DNA from: Comamonas endophytica
GTDB taxonomy: Bacteria; Pseudomonadota; Gammaproteobacteria; Burkholderiales; Burkholderiaceae_C
Direction of reading: 5' to 3'
Assembly: GCF_023634805.2 (NCBI RefSeq)
Contig: NZ_CP106881.1
Coordinates: 1,643,501 to 1,707,500, forward strand
DNA: 64,000 nt
The stretch's first letter is position 1; each line of letters opens with the position of its first letter. The notes beneath the pieces are model-generated. The model was not told the origin of the DNA. It saw nothing but the letters and a program-made list of their open reading frames with translations, and did not search any database. The position numbers and the translations under genes are program-made. Positions 37,034-45,270 of the stretch are shown one piece after another.

Positions 37034-37057
37034 CTGTATGCAGCGGGCTGTATGCAA
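37034..37057. promoter_or_regulatory. two operator-like TGTATGCA sites close to the Rieske start
   Basis: Near-palindromes CTGTATGCAG (37034-37043) and CTGTATGCAA (37048-37057), 14 bases apart start to start, ending about 18 bases from the Rieske start codon. A bound regulator would cover the ribosome-binding or promoter region and repress the operon. Likely target of the divergent GntR protein. Confidence 0.6.
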
Positions 37058-37089
37058 TAGGTGTGCCAGCAAGCTTTTCCCTCTGGAAG

Positions 37090-37099
37090 CTGCATGCAT
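37090..37099. promoter_or_regulatory. third operator-like site
   Basis: CTGCATGCAT, sharing the TGYATGCA core with the pair at 37034-37057 and the palindrome at 37237-37248. Confidence 0.5.
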
Positions 37100-37236
37100 A
37101 TCTGCGTGAAGATCCCGCCGATACGCTTCGAAATTCACCGAAATGGGGCTTCCGCTGCCGCTTTTTGTGGCACGGATGCGAATTTAAGGCACCTGAAGAA
37201 TGCATCCCACAGGGTTAACCAGCGAAACTGCACAAA

Positions 37237-37248
37237 ATTGCATGCAAT
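37237..37248. promoter_or_regulatory. perfect 12-bp palindrome ATTGCATGCAAT
   Basis: Perfect palindrome with the same TGCATGCA core, 69 bases before the GntR start; well placed for autoregulation. Confidence 0.6.
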
Positions 37249-37316
37249 AAAAAACAGAGACAGGAAAGGGAGTACTCCCGCCCCTATGGCACACTTCGGC
37301 ACCCAAGGAGAACGCC

Positions 37317-38069
37317 ATGCAAAGCCCGATCGAATCCCAGCAAGCCCGCGTGCTGATCCAGTTGCGGGACCTGATCCTCAAGGGCGTCTTCGGCCCTGGA
37401 GAGCGCCTGGCGGAGATCCCGCTGGCCGAGCGCCTGCAGACCTCGCGCACGCCGGTGCGCCTGGCGTTGGCCACGCTCGAGCATGAAGGCCTGATCGAGC
37501 CCAGCGCCTCGGGCGGCTACCAGATGCGCGGCTATACCGCCAAGGAAGTGGTCGATGCGATCCGTTCGCGCGGCGTGCTCGAGGGCTTCGCCGCGCGCAC
37601 GCTGGCCGAGCAGGGCGCGTCGCGCTCGCTGCTGCGCGCGCTCAAGGACTGCCTCGACGAAGGCGACCGCGCGGTGCAGAAGGTGGTGATGGATCTGGAC
37701 GACTACGCGCTCTATGTGGACATGAACGCGCGCCTGCACAACCTGATCCTCGAAGGCTGCGGCAATGCCTCGGTGCTGCGGCTGATGGAGGGCATCAACT
37801 CCCTGCCCTTTGCCGCGCCCAGCGCCATGCTGCCGATGCAGTCGTCCATTGCCGAAGGCACGCAGTGGATGCAGCTGGCGCACCACCAGCACCACAACCT
37901 GGTGCAGGCCATCGAGCGCGGCCAGGGCACGCGTGCCCAGGCGCTGGGCGAGGAGCATGTGGAGATCGCCTGCCGCAATCTCGAATACGCGGTGGACCGG
38001 CCCGAACAGGCGGCCAAGGTCATGCCGGCGATCCGCCTGGTCACGGACACCAGCCGCAGGCTCGGCTGA
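37317..38069 (+). CDS. GntR-family (FadR/FCD subfamily) transcriptional regulator
   Basis: 250 residues: N-terminal winged helix-turn-helix (about 10-75, with LAEIPLAERLQTSRTPVRLALATLEHEGLIE as the recognition unit) and a C-terminal all-helical FCD ligand domain with several His residues that may bind a metal or acid ligand. AAGGAG lies 6 bases before the ATG. It is divergent from the twelve-gene operon and is its obvious local regulator; ligand release of repression is inferred. It converges with the PQQ dehydrogenase gene. Confidence 0.92.
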   Translation: MQSPIESQQARVLIQLRDLILKGVFGPGERLAEIPLAERLQTSRTPVRLALATLEHEGLIEPSASGGYQMRGYTAKEVVDAIRSRGVLEGFAARTLAEQGASRSLLRALKDCLDEGDRAVQKVVMDLDDYALYVDMNARLHNLILEGCGNASVLRLMEGINSLPFAAPSAMLPMQSSIAEGTQWMQLAHHQHHNLVQAIERGQGTRAQALGEEHVEIACRNLEYAVDRPEQAAKVMPAIRLVTDTSRRLG

Positions 38070-38125
38070 GAACGCAGGCAACCGCCAGGGCGCCCTTCAG
38101 CGGCCGGCTTGCGCCCGGGCCTGGC

Positions 38126-40504
38126 TCACCGCTTCAGCTGGTACGCGATGACATAGTCCCCGGCCTTGGTGCCCACCGAGCCATGGCCGCCGGCCACCAG
38201 CACGACCATCTGCTCGCCCCGGCTGTTCAGGTAGCTCATGGGCGTGGCCTGCCCACCGGCCGGGATGCGCACATCCCAGAGCACCTTGCCGCTGGCCAGG
38301 TCGTAGGCGCGGAAGTTGTTGTCCACCGCAGCGCCGAGAAAAGCCACGCCGCCCGCCGTGATCAGCGGCCCGCCAATGCCGGGCACGCCGATGCGGATCG
38401 GCAGGGGCAGCGGCGAAAGGTCGCGGATGGTGCCGTTGCGCCGCTGGTAGGCGATCTTGCCGCTGCGCAGGTCCGCCGCCGCCACCGTGCCCCAGGGCGG
38501 GACCTGGCAGGGCACGCCGATGGGCGAGAGGAAGGGGTGCATCCTGACGCCATAGCCGGCGCCCTCGATCTCGTTCAGGCCCTGCTCGCCGACATTGGAC
38601 TGCTGGCCGGGAGCAATGCGCGCCTTGGGCATCAGGGTCGAGACGAAGGCCAGGTAGGTCGGCATGCCGAACATGACCTGGCGCTGCGGATCGACCGCGA
38701 CGCTGCCCCAGTTGAAGACGCCGAAGTTGCCCGGATAGATCAGGGAACCCTGCATCGACGGCGGGGTGTAGCGGCCTTCGTAGCGCAGCTGCCGGAACGC
38801 GATGCGGCACAGCATCTGGTCGACCAGGCTGGCGCCCCACATGTCGGATTCGCGCAGCGGCGACGGCTCGAAGCTCAATGCCGAGAAGGGCTGCATCGGA
38901 GCCACGCGCTGGCCCGGGATATCGGTGCCCTGCGGCGCGGGGCGTTCGCCGACCGCATGCAGCGGGCTGCCGTCGCGCCGGTCCAGCACATAGATATCGC
39001 CCTGCTTGGTCGGCACCACGATGGCCGGCGTGCGGCCCTGCGGCAGGTCGAGGTCCAGCAGCACCGGCTGGGCCGGCGCGTCCATGTCCCAGAGGTCGTG
39101 GTGCACGAACTGCCGCACCCAGCGCGCCCGGCCCGTGGCAAGGTCCAGCGCCACCACCGAGGACGAGTACTTCTCCTCCTCGGCATTGCGGTACATGCCC
39201 AGCTGGTCCGGCGTGCGGTTGCCCATGGGGAAATACGCCAGGCCCAGCTGCGTGTCGGCGCTGCCCACCGACCAGCTGTTGGGCGAGGAGGCGGTGTAGG
39301 TCTGCGCGGGATCGTCCGGGTCGAAGGGCGCGGTGGCCTCGGGGTTGCCCGAGTCCCAGTTCCACAGCAGCTTGCCGCTGCGCACGTCGTACGCGCGGAT
39401 GACGCCCGAGGGGGAGCGCACGTCATAGTTGTCGTTGACCGCGCCGGAAACGATGACCCGGTCGCCGGCCACCACCGGGGGCGAGGTCGAGTAGTAGAAG
39501 CCGGGCTGCTTGAACGGCATATTGTGCGTCAGGTCCAGCGCCCCGCCCTTGCCGAAATCGGCGCAGGGCTTGCCGGTGGCGGCATCGAGCGCATAGAGCT
39601 TGGCATCGGCCGTGGGCAGGAAGATGCGGTTGGCGCACAGGCTTGCGGCCTGCACCCCGGCGCCTGCGGCCGTGGTTGCGGCAGCGGGCGCTGCAGCACT
39701 GCCGTGGTAGGCCACGCCACGGCAGGTCTGGTGCTGGCGTTTGGACTCGAGGCCGGACTGGGGGTCGAAGCGCCAGCGCTCCTTGCCGGTATCGGCATCG
39801 AGCGCCATGGCCCAGCTGTGCGGCGTGCACAGGTACAGCAGGCCATGCACCTTGAGCGGCGTGGCCTGGTAGGTGGTCTCGCCGATGTCTTTGGGCCCGC
39901 GCATGTCGCCGGTGCGGATCTGCCAAGCCACCTCGAGCTGATGAACGTTTGCGGGAGTGATCTGCTTGAGCGGCGAGTAGCGCTGGCCATGCTGGGTGCG
40001 GCCATAGGCCGTCCACTCGCCTTCGGGCAGTGCGCCATCGCCCAGCCTGGCATCGGCAGTGACGATGTCCATCGCCAGCGTGCCTTCGATCTCATGCAGC
40101 GGGCGTGGAATGCCGGACAGCGCCACCGCGGCCGACAGCAGCGCCGTGCCCAGCACCGGCCAGGCCGGACCAAAGTGGCCCCCGCCCTCGGTGCCTTGGG
40201 GATTGCGCCGCACGGCCGGCAGCGCCAGCAGCAGGCCGATGAGCACCGGAATGCCCAGCCGGGTGGCCAGCGGCCACCAGTGCAGCCCCACTTCCCACAG
40301 CGACCAGACCAGCAGCGCCAGCAGCCAGGCGGCATACAGCCAGAGGGCCCAGCGCCTGCGCCGCCACAGCCCCGCGGCCACGGCCAGCATGACCAGGCCG
40401 CTGAAAAGATAGAACGGGCTGCCGCCCAGGTACAGCAGGTACCCGCCGCCCAGCGCCAACGCCAGGCCCATCAGGACAAGAAGGAGAAGGCTCAAGGCAT
40501 GCAT
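38126..40504 (-). CDS. gcd: membrane-bound PQQ-dependent dehydrogenase (glucose/quinate/shikimate family)
   Basis: 792-residue quinoprotein: about four to five N-terminal membrane segments (to about residue 135) anchor an eight-bladed PQQ propeller in the periplasm. It oxidises sugars or polyols/cyclitols there and feeds electrons to ubiquinone. Family stretches include DWTAYGRTQHGQRYSPLKQI-like EWTAYGRTQHGQRYSPL, NWGSVAVDPQRQVMFG and GGPLITAGGVAFLGAAVDNNFRAYD. AAAGG lies 6 bases before the ATG. No pqq biosynthesis genes are in the window. Glucose dehydrogenase is the default name; quinate or another polyol is possible. Confidence 0.9.
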   Translation of the reverse strand: MHALSLLLLVLMGLALALGGGYLLYLGGSPFYLFSGLVMLAVAAGLWRRRRWALWLYAAWLLALLVWSLWEVGLHWWPLATRLGIPVLIGLLLALPAVRRNPQGTEGGGHFGPAWPVLGTALLSAAVALSGIPRPLHEIEGTLAMDIVTADARLGDGALPEGEWTAYGRTQHGQRYSPLKQITPANVHQLEVAWQIRTGDMRGPKDIGETTYQATPLKVHGLLYLCTPHSWAMALDADTGKERWRFDPQSGLESKRQHQTCRGVAYHGSAAAPAAATTAAGAGVQAASLCANRIFLPTADAKLYALDAATGKPCADFGKGGALDLTHNMPFKQPGFYYSTSPPVVAGDRVIVSGAVNDNYDVRSPSGVIRAYDVRSGKLLWNWDSGNPEATAPFDPDDPAQTYTASSPNSWSVGSADTQLGLAYFPMGNRTPDQLGMYRNAEEEKYSSSVVALDLATGRARWVRQFVHHDLWDMDAPAQPVLLDLDLPQGRTPAIVVPTKQGDIYVLDRRDGSPLHAVGERPAPQGTDIPGQRVAPMQPFSALSFEPSPLRESDMWGASLVDQMLCRIAFRQLRYEGRYTPPSMQGSLIYPGNFGVFNWGSVAVDPQRQVMFGMPTYLAFVSTLMPKARIAPGQQSNVGEQGLNEIEGAGYGVRMHPFLSPIGVPCQVPPWGTVAAADLRSGKIAYQRRNGTIRDLSPLPLPIRIGVPGIGGPLITAGGVAFLGAAVDNNFRAYDLASGKVLWDVRIPAGGQATPMSYLNSRGEQMVVLVAGGHGSVGTKAGDYVIAYQLKR

Positions 40505-40670
40505 GGCTGGCCTTTCAATGCCGGCGCAGCTTGACTGTCAAACTGCAGCTGGTTCATTAGGCGGCGACATCATTGTCGGAACAAGCAATCCCATTCAACG
40601 GGCAAGCGCTTTAGCCAGCGCCGTCCTGCAGATCCGGCCCTCGCAGCCCACCGGAATCCTGCCGCCTCCA

Positions 40671-40709
40671 GAAAAAAAGCGCGCCCGTCGCCAATGGACT
40701 CCGGGCGCC
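40671..40709 (-). terminator. Rho-independent terminator of the small helical protein gene
   Basis: On the minus strand: stem GCGCCCG/CGGGCGC (7 bp) with a 14-base loop, then GC and seven T. It lies just downstream of the stop at 40723. Confidence 0.85.
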
Positions 40710-40722
40710 CGGGATGCACCGC

Positions 40723-40971
40723 TCAGGCGTTGCCTTGGCCCATCTTGCCCTGGAGCACCAGCAGCAGGTGCTGCTTGGCTTCGGCCAGCTGCGCCTTGTC
40801 GGCGTCATGCACCTTGCGGAAGAAGTCCGCACACTCCTTCGAGCCTGCCGCCTGCGCATCCTTGATGTACTGGTCGTAGGCCTCCAGGGCCTCCGACTTG
40901 TTCTTGATCAGGGCAACCCAGTCGTAGGTGAGGTCGTCGAGGGGATGGCGGTCGGTGGTTTGTTGTGTCAT
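40723..40971 (-). CDS. small helical hypothetical protein
   Basis: 82 residues, not recognised. Predicted all-helical, with LTYDWVALIKNKSEALEAYDQYIKDA and a second long helix ending in HLLLVLQGKMGQG; no signal peptide. GGAG lies 6 bases before the ATG at 40971, and a strong terminator follows the gene, so it is a real monocistronic unit, in contrast to its unremarkable annotation. Function unknown. Confidence 0.75.
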   Translation of the reverse strand: MTQQTTDRHPLDDLTYDWVALIKNKSEALEAYDQYIKDAQAAGSKECADFFRKVHDADKAQLAEAKQHLLLVLQGKMGQGNA

Positions 40972-41182
40972 TTGCGGCTCCATTGGATGAGGGAAAAAGT
41001 GACAGCCTCCTTCCAGGTGGCTGCTGGCTCCAACGTACGGCTGCTGCATGCCGCTCCATAGCGGCCTGATGCCCGCCGCTCTGCGGGACCTCGCCTACAG
41101 GCCGGCGCGCCTGCCGCGATCCGGCCGCTTGCGCCGGGTGCCCATACTCTTAAACTCTGCTGTCCGCTACCCCACTGCCCCC

Positions 41183-41821
41183 ATGCTTGAATACCTCACC
41201 ATCCCCGTTACCGCCTTCCAGCAGAACTGCTCGCTGGTCTGGTGCAGCGAAAGCCGCGACGCAGCCGTCATCGATCCCGGCGGCGACCTGCCCCTGATCC
41301 TCGCCGAGGTCCAGCGCCTGGGCCTGGCGCTGCGCGCGATCTGGCTGACCCATGCGCATATCGACCACGCGGGCGGCGCGGGAGAGCTGGCGCAGTCGCA
41401 CCAGCTGCCGATCATCGGTCCGCACGAGGGCGACCAGTTCTGGATCGACGGGCTGCCGCAGCAAAGCGCGATGTTCGGCTTCCCGCCCGCGCAGAGCTTC
41501 ACGCCCACGCGCTGGCTGCATGACGGCGACAGCGTGCAGATCGGCCAGGAAACGCTGCATGTGCGCCACTGCCCGGGGCATACGCCGGGCCATGTCGTGT
41601 TCCATGCGCCGCAGATCGAGCGGGTGTTCGTCGGCGACGTGTTGTTCGCGGGCAGCATCGGGCGCACCGACTTTCCACAGGGGAACCACGAGCAGCTGAT
41701 TGCCAGCATCGTGGAAAAGCTCTGGCCGATGGGCGAGCGCACGGTGTTCATCCCGGGGCATGGGCCGGAGAGCACGCTGGGGAGGGAAAGGTTGAGCAAT
41801 CCTTATGTGGGCGGGACTTGA
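41183..41821 (+). CDS. metallo-beta-lactamase-fold hydrolase (YcbL/glyoxalase II-like)
   Basis: 212 residues. Zinc motif THAHIDH (His57, His59, Asp61, His62), His132-type residue in CPGHTPGHVVF, the bridging Asp in VFVGDVLFAGSIGRTD and the C-terminal His in FIPGHGPESTLGRE are all present. Length and motifs fit the short type II glyoxalase-like proteins of the YcbL group, which hydrolyse thioesters such as S-lactoylglutathione; the true substrate is uncertain. ATG at 41183 matches the family N-terminus (LEYLTIPVTAFQQNCSL). Confidence 0.92.
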   Translation: MLEYLTIPVTAFQQNCSLVWCSESRDAAVIDPGGDLPLILAEVQRLGLALRAIWLTHAHIDHAGGAGELAQSHQLPIIGPHEGDQFWIDGLPQQSAMFGFPPAQSFTPTRWLHDGDSVQIGQETLHVRHCPGHTPGHVVFHAPQIERVFVGDVLFAGSIGRTDFPQGNHEQLIASIVEKLWPMGERTVFIPGHGPESTLGRERLSNPYVGGT

Positions 41822-41850
41822 GCCGCGCCGGATTTGGAGGGCCGGCCGTT

Positions 41851-42049
41851 CATCCTTCGACGCGGCCGGCCAGGCAAGCTCAGGACGAACGGTGAATACG
41901 TCACCTCCGGACCGGCGCGGGCCAAACCGTTCGTGGTGATCCTGAGCTTGTCGAAGGATCGAACCATGGACGGCCTGTCCGATAGTGCGTGAATGCCTGC
42001 TCTAGAGGGTAGGCCCTTCATCCTTCGACAGGCTCAGGACGAACGGTTT
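41851..42049. repeat. REP-like repeat cluster B between convergent genes
   Basis: Three units: forward long unit (41853-41893), reverse unit GTTCGTGGTGATCCTGAGC...TCGAAGGATC (about 41924-41960) and forward short unit CCTTCGACAGGCTCAGG (from 42022). They fill most of the 258-base gap between two converging genes, where the foldable RNA could serve as a bidirectional stop. Confidence 0.85.
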
Positions 42050-42079
42050 ATACAAGGTAGGCTGATCGACTAGCGACAC

Positions 42080-42976
42080 CTACCTCCTCGCCTCCCTATA
42101 CAACCCCTGCACCTTCGGCACATTCCGCTCCAGCTCCCGGATCCGCTCCGGTCCGCTGGGATGGGTGGACAGGAAGGCCAGCCCATTGCCGCCACCCCCG
42201 CCCGTGTTGCGCCCCATCTTCTGCCACAGCGTCACCGCGGCCTGCGGGTTGTAGCCGGCGCGCGCGGCCATCTCCAGGCCCACCAGGTCGGCGTCGCTTT
42301 CGTCGGCGCGGCTGAAGCGCAGGCTCAGCAGCTCGCCGCCCAGCCGGGCCGCCATGTTGCCCAGGTCGCCCAGACCCAGCAGCTGCGCGCCCAGCGACAG
42401 GCCGATGCCCGTCGCCTGGTTCTTCGCCAACTGCTCGCGCGAATGCTCGCGCAGCGCATGCGCCATCTCGTGGCCCATGATCATCGCGGTCTCGTCGTCG
42501 GTCAGCGCCAGCTTGTCGAGAATGCCGGTATAGAAGGCGATCTTGCCGCCGGGCATGCAGAAGGCGTTGATCTCCTGGCTGCCGATCAGGTTCACCTCCC
42601 AGCGCCAGGAGCGCGAGCGCTCGTTCCACTGCGCCGTGTGCGGCACCAGCCGGCCGGCAATGGCATGCAGGCGCCTGAGCTGCGCATTGTTCGGCGGTGC
42701 CAGCGCGCCCTGGGCCTTGGCCTGGGCCAGCAGCTGCTGGTACTGCTCGACCGCGGCCTGTTCCAGGGTTTCCGCGGGGACCAGCTGGCGCAGGCGCGAG
42801 CCGCTGCCGACGTTGACCTGTGCCAGCGCAGATCCGCTGGCGGTCGCCAGGGCCGCGGCGCCGCCCAGGCGCAGGAAGGCACGGCGCGCCTGCCAGGGGC
42901 TTGCGGCCGCGCAGGCGCAATGCCAGCAGCTGCCGGCGCTTTGGGAAGCGAGGGAGGGAAGATGGAGGTGCTGCAT
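42080..42976 (-). CDS. M48-family zinc metalloprotease, exported
   Basis: 298 residues. Zinc motif HEMAH (169-173) with the third ligand in a downstream ESDADLVGLEMAARAGY stretch, typical of BepA/LoiP-like M48 proteases that act on outer-membrane proteins in the periplasm. The N-terminus has twin arginines (RRAFLRLGGAAALATASG from residue 31), resembling a Tat signal, with cleavage near ALAQ. Start ATG at 42976 leaves a 30-residue Cys-rich n-region, unusually long; a later start is possible. Orphan gene, convergent with the MBL hydrolase. Confidence 0.9.
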   Translation of the reverse strand: MQHLHLPSLASQSAGSCWHCACAAASPWQARRAFLRLGGAAALATASGSALAQVNVGSGSRLRQLVPAETLEQAAVEQYQQLLAQAKAQGALAPPNNAQLRRLHAIAGRLVPHTAQWNERSRSWRWEVNLIGSQEINAFCMPGGKIAFYTGILDKLALTDDETAMIMGHEMAHALREHSREQLAKNQATGIGLSLGAQLLGLGDLGNMAARLGGELLSLRFSRADESDADLVGLEMAARAGYNPQAAVTLWQKMGRNTGGGGGNGLAFLSTHPSGPERIRELERNVPKVQGLYREARR

Positions 42977-43081
42977 GCACAAAAGTCTAGCGCTTCCCAC
43001 AGGCTTGACCGTCAGACAATGCCGCCAGCGCCGTGCACGCCGGCCGCATGCGGATAATGGCTGCGCAGCCTTCACACCTCC

Positions 43082-44422
43082 ATGAACCAATCCTCTTCCA
43101 CCGCCACGCCCGCTTCTCCCCCCGCCCGCAGCTGGCGCGCCACCTGGCGCGTCTACCGCGAGCCCGCGAGCTGGCGCATGCTGGCGCTGGGCTTCTCGGC
43201 GGGCCTGCCGCTGCTGCTGGTGCTGGGCACGCTGTCGTTCTGGCTGCGCGAGGCCGGCATCGACCGCGCCACCATCGGCTACCTGAGCTGGGTCGGTCTG
43301 GTCTATGCCTTCAAGTGGCTCTGGGCGCCGCTGGTCGACCACCTGCCGCTGCCGCTGCTCACGCGCCGGCTCGGGCGCCGGCGCAGCTGGCTGCTGCTGG
43401 CGCAGACGCTGGTGATGGCCGGCCTGGTCGGCATGGCCTTCAACGACCCGCTCACCAGCCTGCAGCCCGTGGTCTGGTGCGCGCTGGCGGTGGCCTTCGG
43501 CTCGGCGACGCAGGACATCGCGCTCGATGCCTTCCGCATCGAGTCGGCCGATGCCGACCGCCAGGCGGCGCTGGCCGCCACCTACCAGACCGGCTACCGG
43601 CTGGCGATGATCTGGGCCGGCGCCGGCGTGCTGTGGATCGCCGCGCGCGCCCAGGGCGATGCCCCGGGCTATCTGCACGATGCCTGGCAGGTGGCCTACT
43701 GCGCCATGGCCGCCAGCATGCTGGTCGGCGTGCTCACGGTGCTGCTGTCGCGCGAGCCCGCGCCGCACGCGCTGCCGCGGGCGCGCAATGCGGCCGAATG
43801 GCTGCGCGGCGCCGTGCTCGCGCCCTTCGCCGACTTCGTCCGCCGCTACCGCGCGCAGGCGCTGCTGATCCTGGCGCTGATCGCCGTCTACCGCATCAGC
43901 GACGTGGTCATGGGCATCATGGCCAACCCCTTCTATGTGGACATGGGCTTCACCAAGGATGAGGTCGCGGCCGTGACCAAGGTGTTCGGCGTCATCATGA
44001 CCCTGGCCGGCGCCTTTCTCGGCGGCGCGATGGCCATGCGCTGGGGTGTGATGCGGGTGCTGATGCTGGGCGCGGTGCTGTCGGCCATGAGCAACCTGCT
44101 GTTCGCGCTGCTGGCCACGCGCGGCCATGACCTCACGGCGCTGGCGCTGGTGGTCTCGGCCGACAACCTCGCCGGCGGCATTGCCTCGGCGGCCTTCATC
44201 GCCTACCTCTCGGCGCTGACCAACGTGCAGTATTCGGCCACCCAGTACGCGCTGTTCAGCTCGATGATGCTGCTGGCGCCCAAGTGGCTGGCGGGCTTCT
44301 CGGGCGTGTTCGTCGATGCGCATGGCTACGTCGATTTCTTCGTCGCCACCGCGGCGCTGGGCCTGCCGGTGCTGCTGCTGGTGTGGGCCGCTTCGCGCGT
44401 GCCGCTGCGGCCGCGCGATTGA
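43082..44422 (+). CDS. AmpG-like MFS transporter
   Basis: 446 residues, about twelve to fourteen membrane segments. The AmpG-type sequence GFSAGLPLLLVLGTLSFWLREAGIDRATIG at the first segments and SATQDIALDAFRIE in the first half are family hallmarks; AmpG imports GlcNAc-anhydro-MurNAc muropeptides for recycling and influences AmpC beta-lactamase induction. No ampD/ampR is adjacent. A muropeptide role is well supported by family but not proven; many bacteria carry several AmpG-like paralogues, so no symbol is assigned. Confidence 0.85.
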   Translation: MNQSSSTATPASPPARSWRATWRVYREPASWRMLALGFSAGLPLLLVLGTLSFWLREAGIDRATIGYLSWVGLVYAFKWLWAPLVDHLPLPLLTRRLGRRRSWLLLAQTLVMAGLVGMAFNDPLTSLQPVVWCALAVAFGSATQDIALDAFRIESADADRQAALAATYQTGYRLAMIWAGAGVLWIAARAQGDAPGYLHDAWQVAYCAMAASMLVGVLTVLLSREPAPHALPRARNAAEWLRGAVLAPFADFVRRYRAQALLILALIAVYRISDVVMGIMANPFYVDMGFTKDEVAAVTKVFGVIMTLAGAFLGGAMAMRWGVMRVLMLGAVLSAMSNLLFALLATRGHDLTALALVVSADNLAGGIASAAFIAYLSALTNVQYSATQYALFSSMMLLAPKWLAGFSGVFVDAHGYVDFFVATAALGLPVLLLVWAASRVPLRPRD

Positions 44423-44445
44423 CATCCGGCGCCGGGCCTGCGAGA

Positions 44446-44460
44446 TTTACCCATCTTTAC
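44446..44460 (-). promoter_or_regulatory. CpxR-type box, GTAAA-N5-GTAAA
   Basis: On the minus strand GTAAAGATGGGTAAA, a perfect match to the direct-repeat consensus of E. coli CpxR. It lies 84 bases before the chosen start of the OmpR-type regulator gene, suggesting autoregulation by the encoded regulator. Confidence 0.6.
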
Positions 44461-44543
44461 GCAGGCGACAAGCCACAGCGACACCCCGGCGCCACGATGG
44501 CCCCATGGCCCTGTTCTCTTCCTCACTTCCCCCGACCGACTCC

Positions 44544-45266
44544 ATGAGCGTGCACCACCTGCTGATGATCGAAGACGACACCCGCCTGGCCCAGATGGTC
44601 GGCGAGTACCTGGGCCAGAACGGCCTGAAGCTGACCCACTGCGGCGACGGCCTCGGCGGCCTGGCGGCGCTGCAGGTCGTCGACCCGCAGGCCCTGCCCG
44701 ACCTGGTGATCCTCGATCTGATGCTGCCCGACATCGACGGCCTGGAAGTGTGCCGCCGCATCCGCGCGCTGCCCGGCGCCGCGGCGCAGATCCCGGTGCT
44801 GATGCTGACCGCCAAGGGCGACCCGATGGACCGCGTGATCGGCCTGGAGATCGGCGCCGACGACTACCTGCCCAAGCCCTTCGAGCCGCGCGAGCTGCTG
44901 GCGCGCATCCGCGCGATCCTGCGGCGCCAGGGCCATGGCGCGGTGGAGGCGCCCACCCAGGCGCTGCGCTTCGGCTCGCTGGAGATCGACCGCGACGCGC
45001 GCACCGTGTCCGTGGCCGGCCAGTCCTGCGAGCTGACCTCCTACCAGTTCGACCTGCTGGTGGCGCTGGCCGAGCGCGCGGGCCGCGTGCTCTCGCGCGA
45101 GCAGATCATGGAAGCCGTGCGCGGCCGCGAGCTCGAGGCCTTCGACCGCTCCATCGACGTGCACATGGGCCGCATCCGCGCGGCCATCGAAGCCGACCCC
45201 AAGGCCCCCAAGCGCATCCTGACGGTGCGCGGCGTGGGCTATGTGTTCGCCAAGCAGCAGGACTGA
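44544..45266 (+). CDS. OmpR-family response regulator (CpxR/RstA-like)
   Basis: 240 residues: receiver domain with acidic pocket Glu10/Asp11-12, phospho-acceptor Asp58, Thr89 and Lys111, then the OmpR-type winged-helix DNA-binding domain ending RILTVRGVGYVF. Start at ATG 44544 fits the family; ATG at 44505 would add 13 residues. The partner kinase starts 4 bases after the stop. The preceding CpxR-like box and a CpxA-like kinase suggest an envelope-stress system, but regulon and signal are unknown. Confidence 0.92.
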   Translation: MSVHHLLMIEDDTRLAQMVGEYLGQNGLKLTHCGDGLGGLAALQVVDPQALPDLVILDLMLPDIDGLEVCRRIRALPGAAAQIPVLMLTAKGDPMDRVIGLEIGADDYLPKPFEPRELLARIRAILRRQGHGAVEAPTQALRFGSLEIDRDARTVSVAGQSCELTSYQFDLLVALAERAGRVLSREQIMEAVRGRELEAFDRSIDVHMGRIRAAIEADPKAPKRILTVRGVGYVFAKQQD

Positions 45267-45270
45267 AGCC

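Larger units (their letters stand above)
37017..37316. other. 300-base divergent control region, Rieske operon / GntR regulator
   Basis: No gene. It holds four TGYATGCA motifs (listed separately) and, on the plus strand, the AAGGAG ribosome-binding site of the regulator (37305-37310). No sigma-54 promoter: a TGGCAC at 37168 is not followed by a matching TTGC. Confidence 0.7.

Noticed and set aside
34218..37109. Open frame of 963 codons on the plus strand opposite the Rieske and GS-like genes
   Set aside because: Same shadow pattern, antisense to two genes whose catalytic residues are all visible.
37168..37184. Sigma-54 promoter before the GntR gene
   Set aside because: TGGCAC is present but no TTGC at the required distance; no sigma-54 activator gene nearby.
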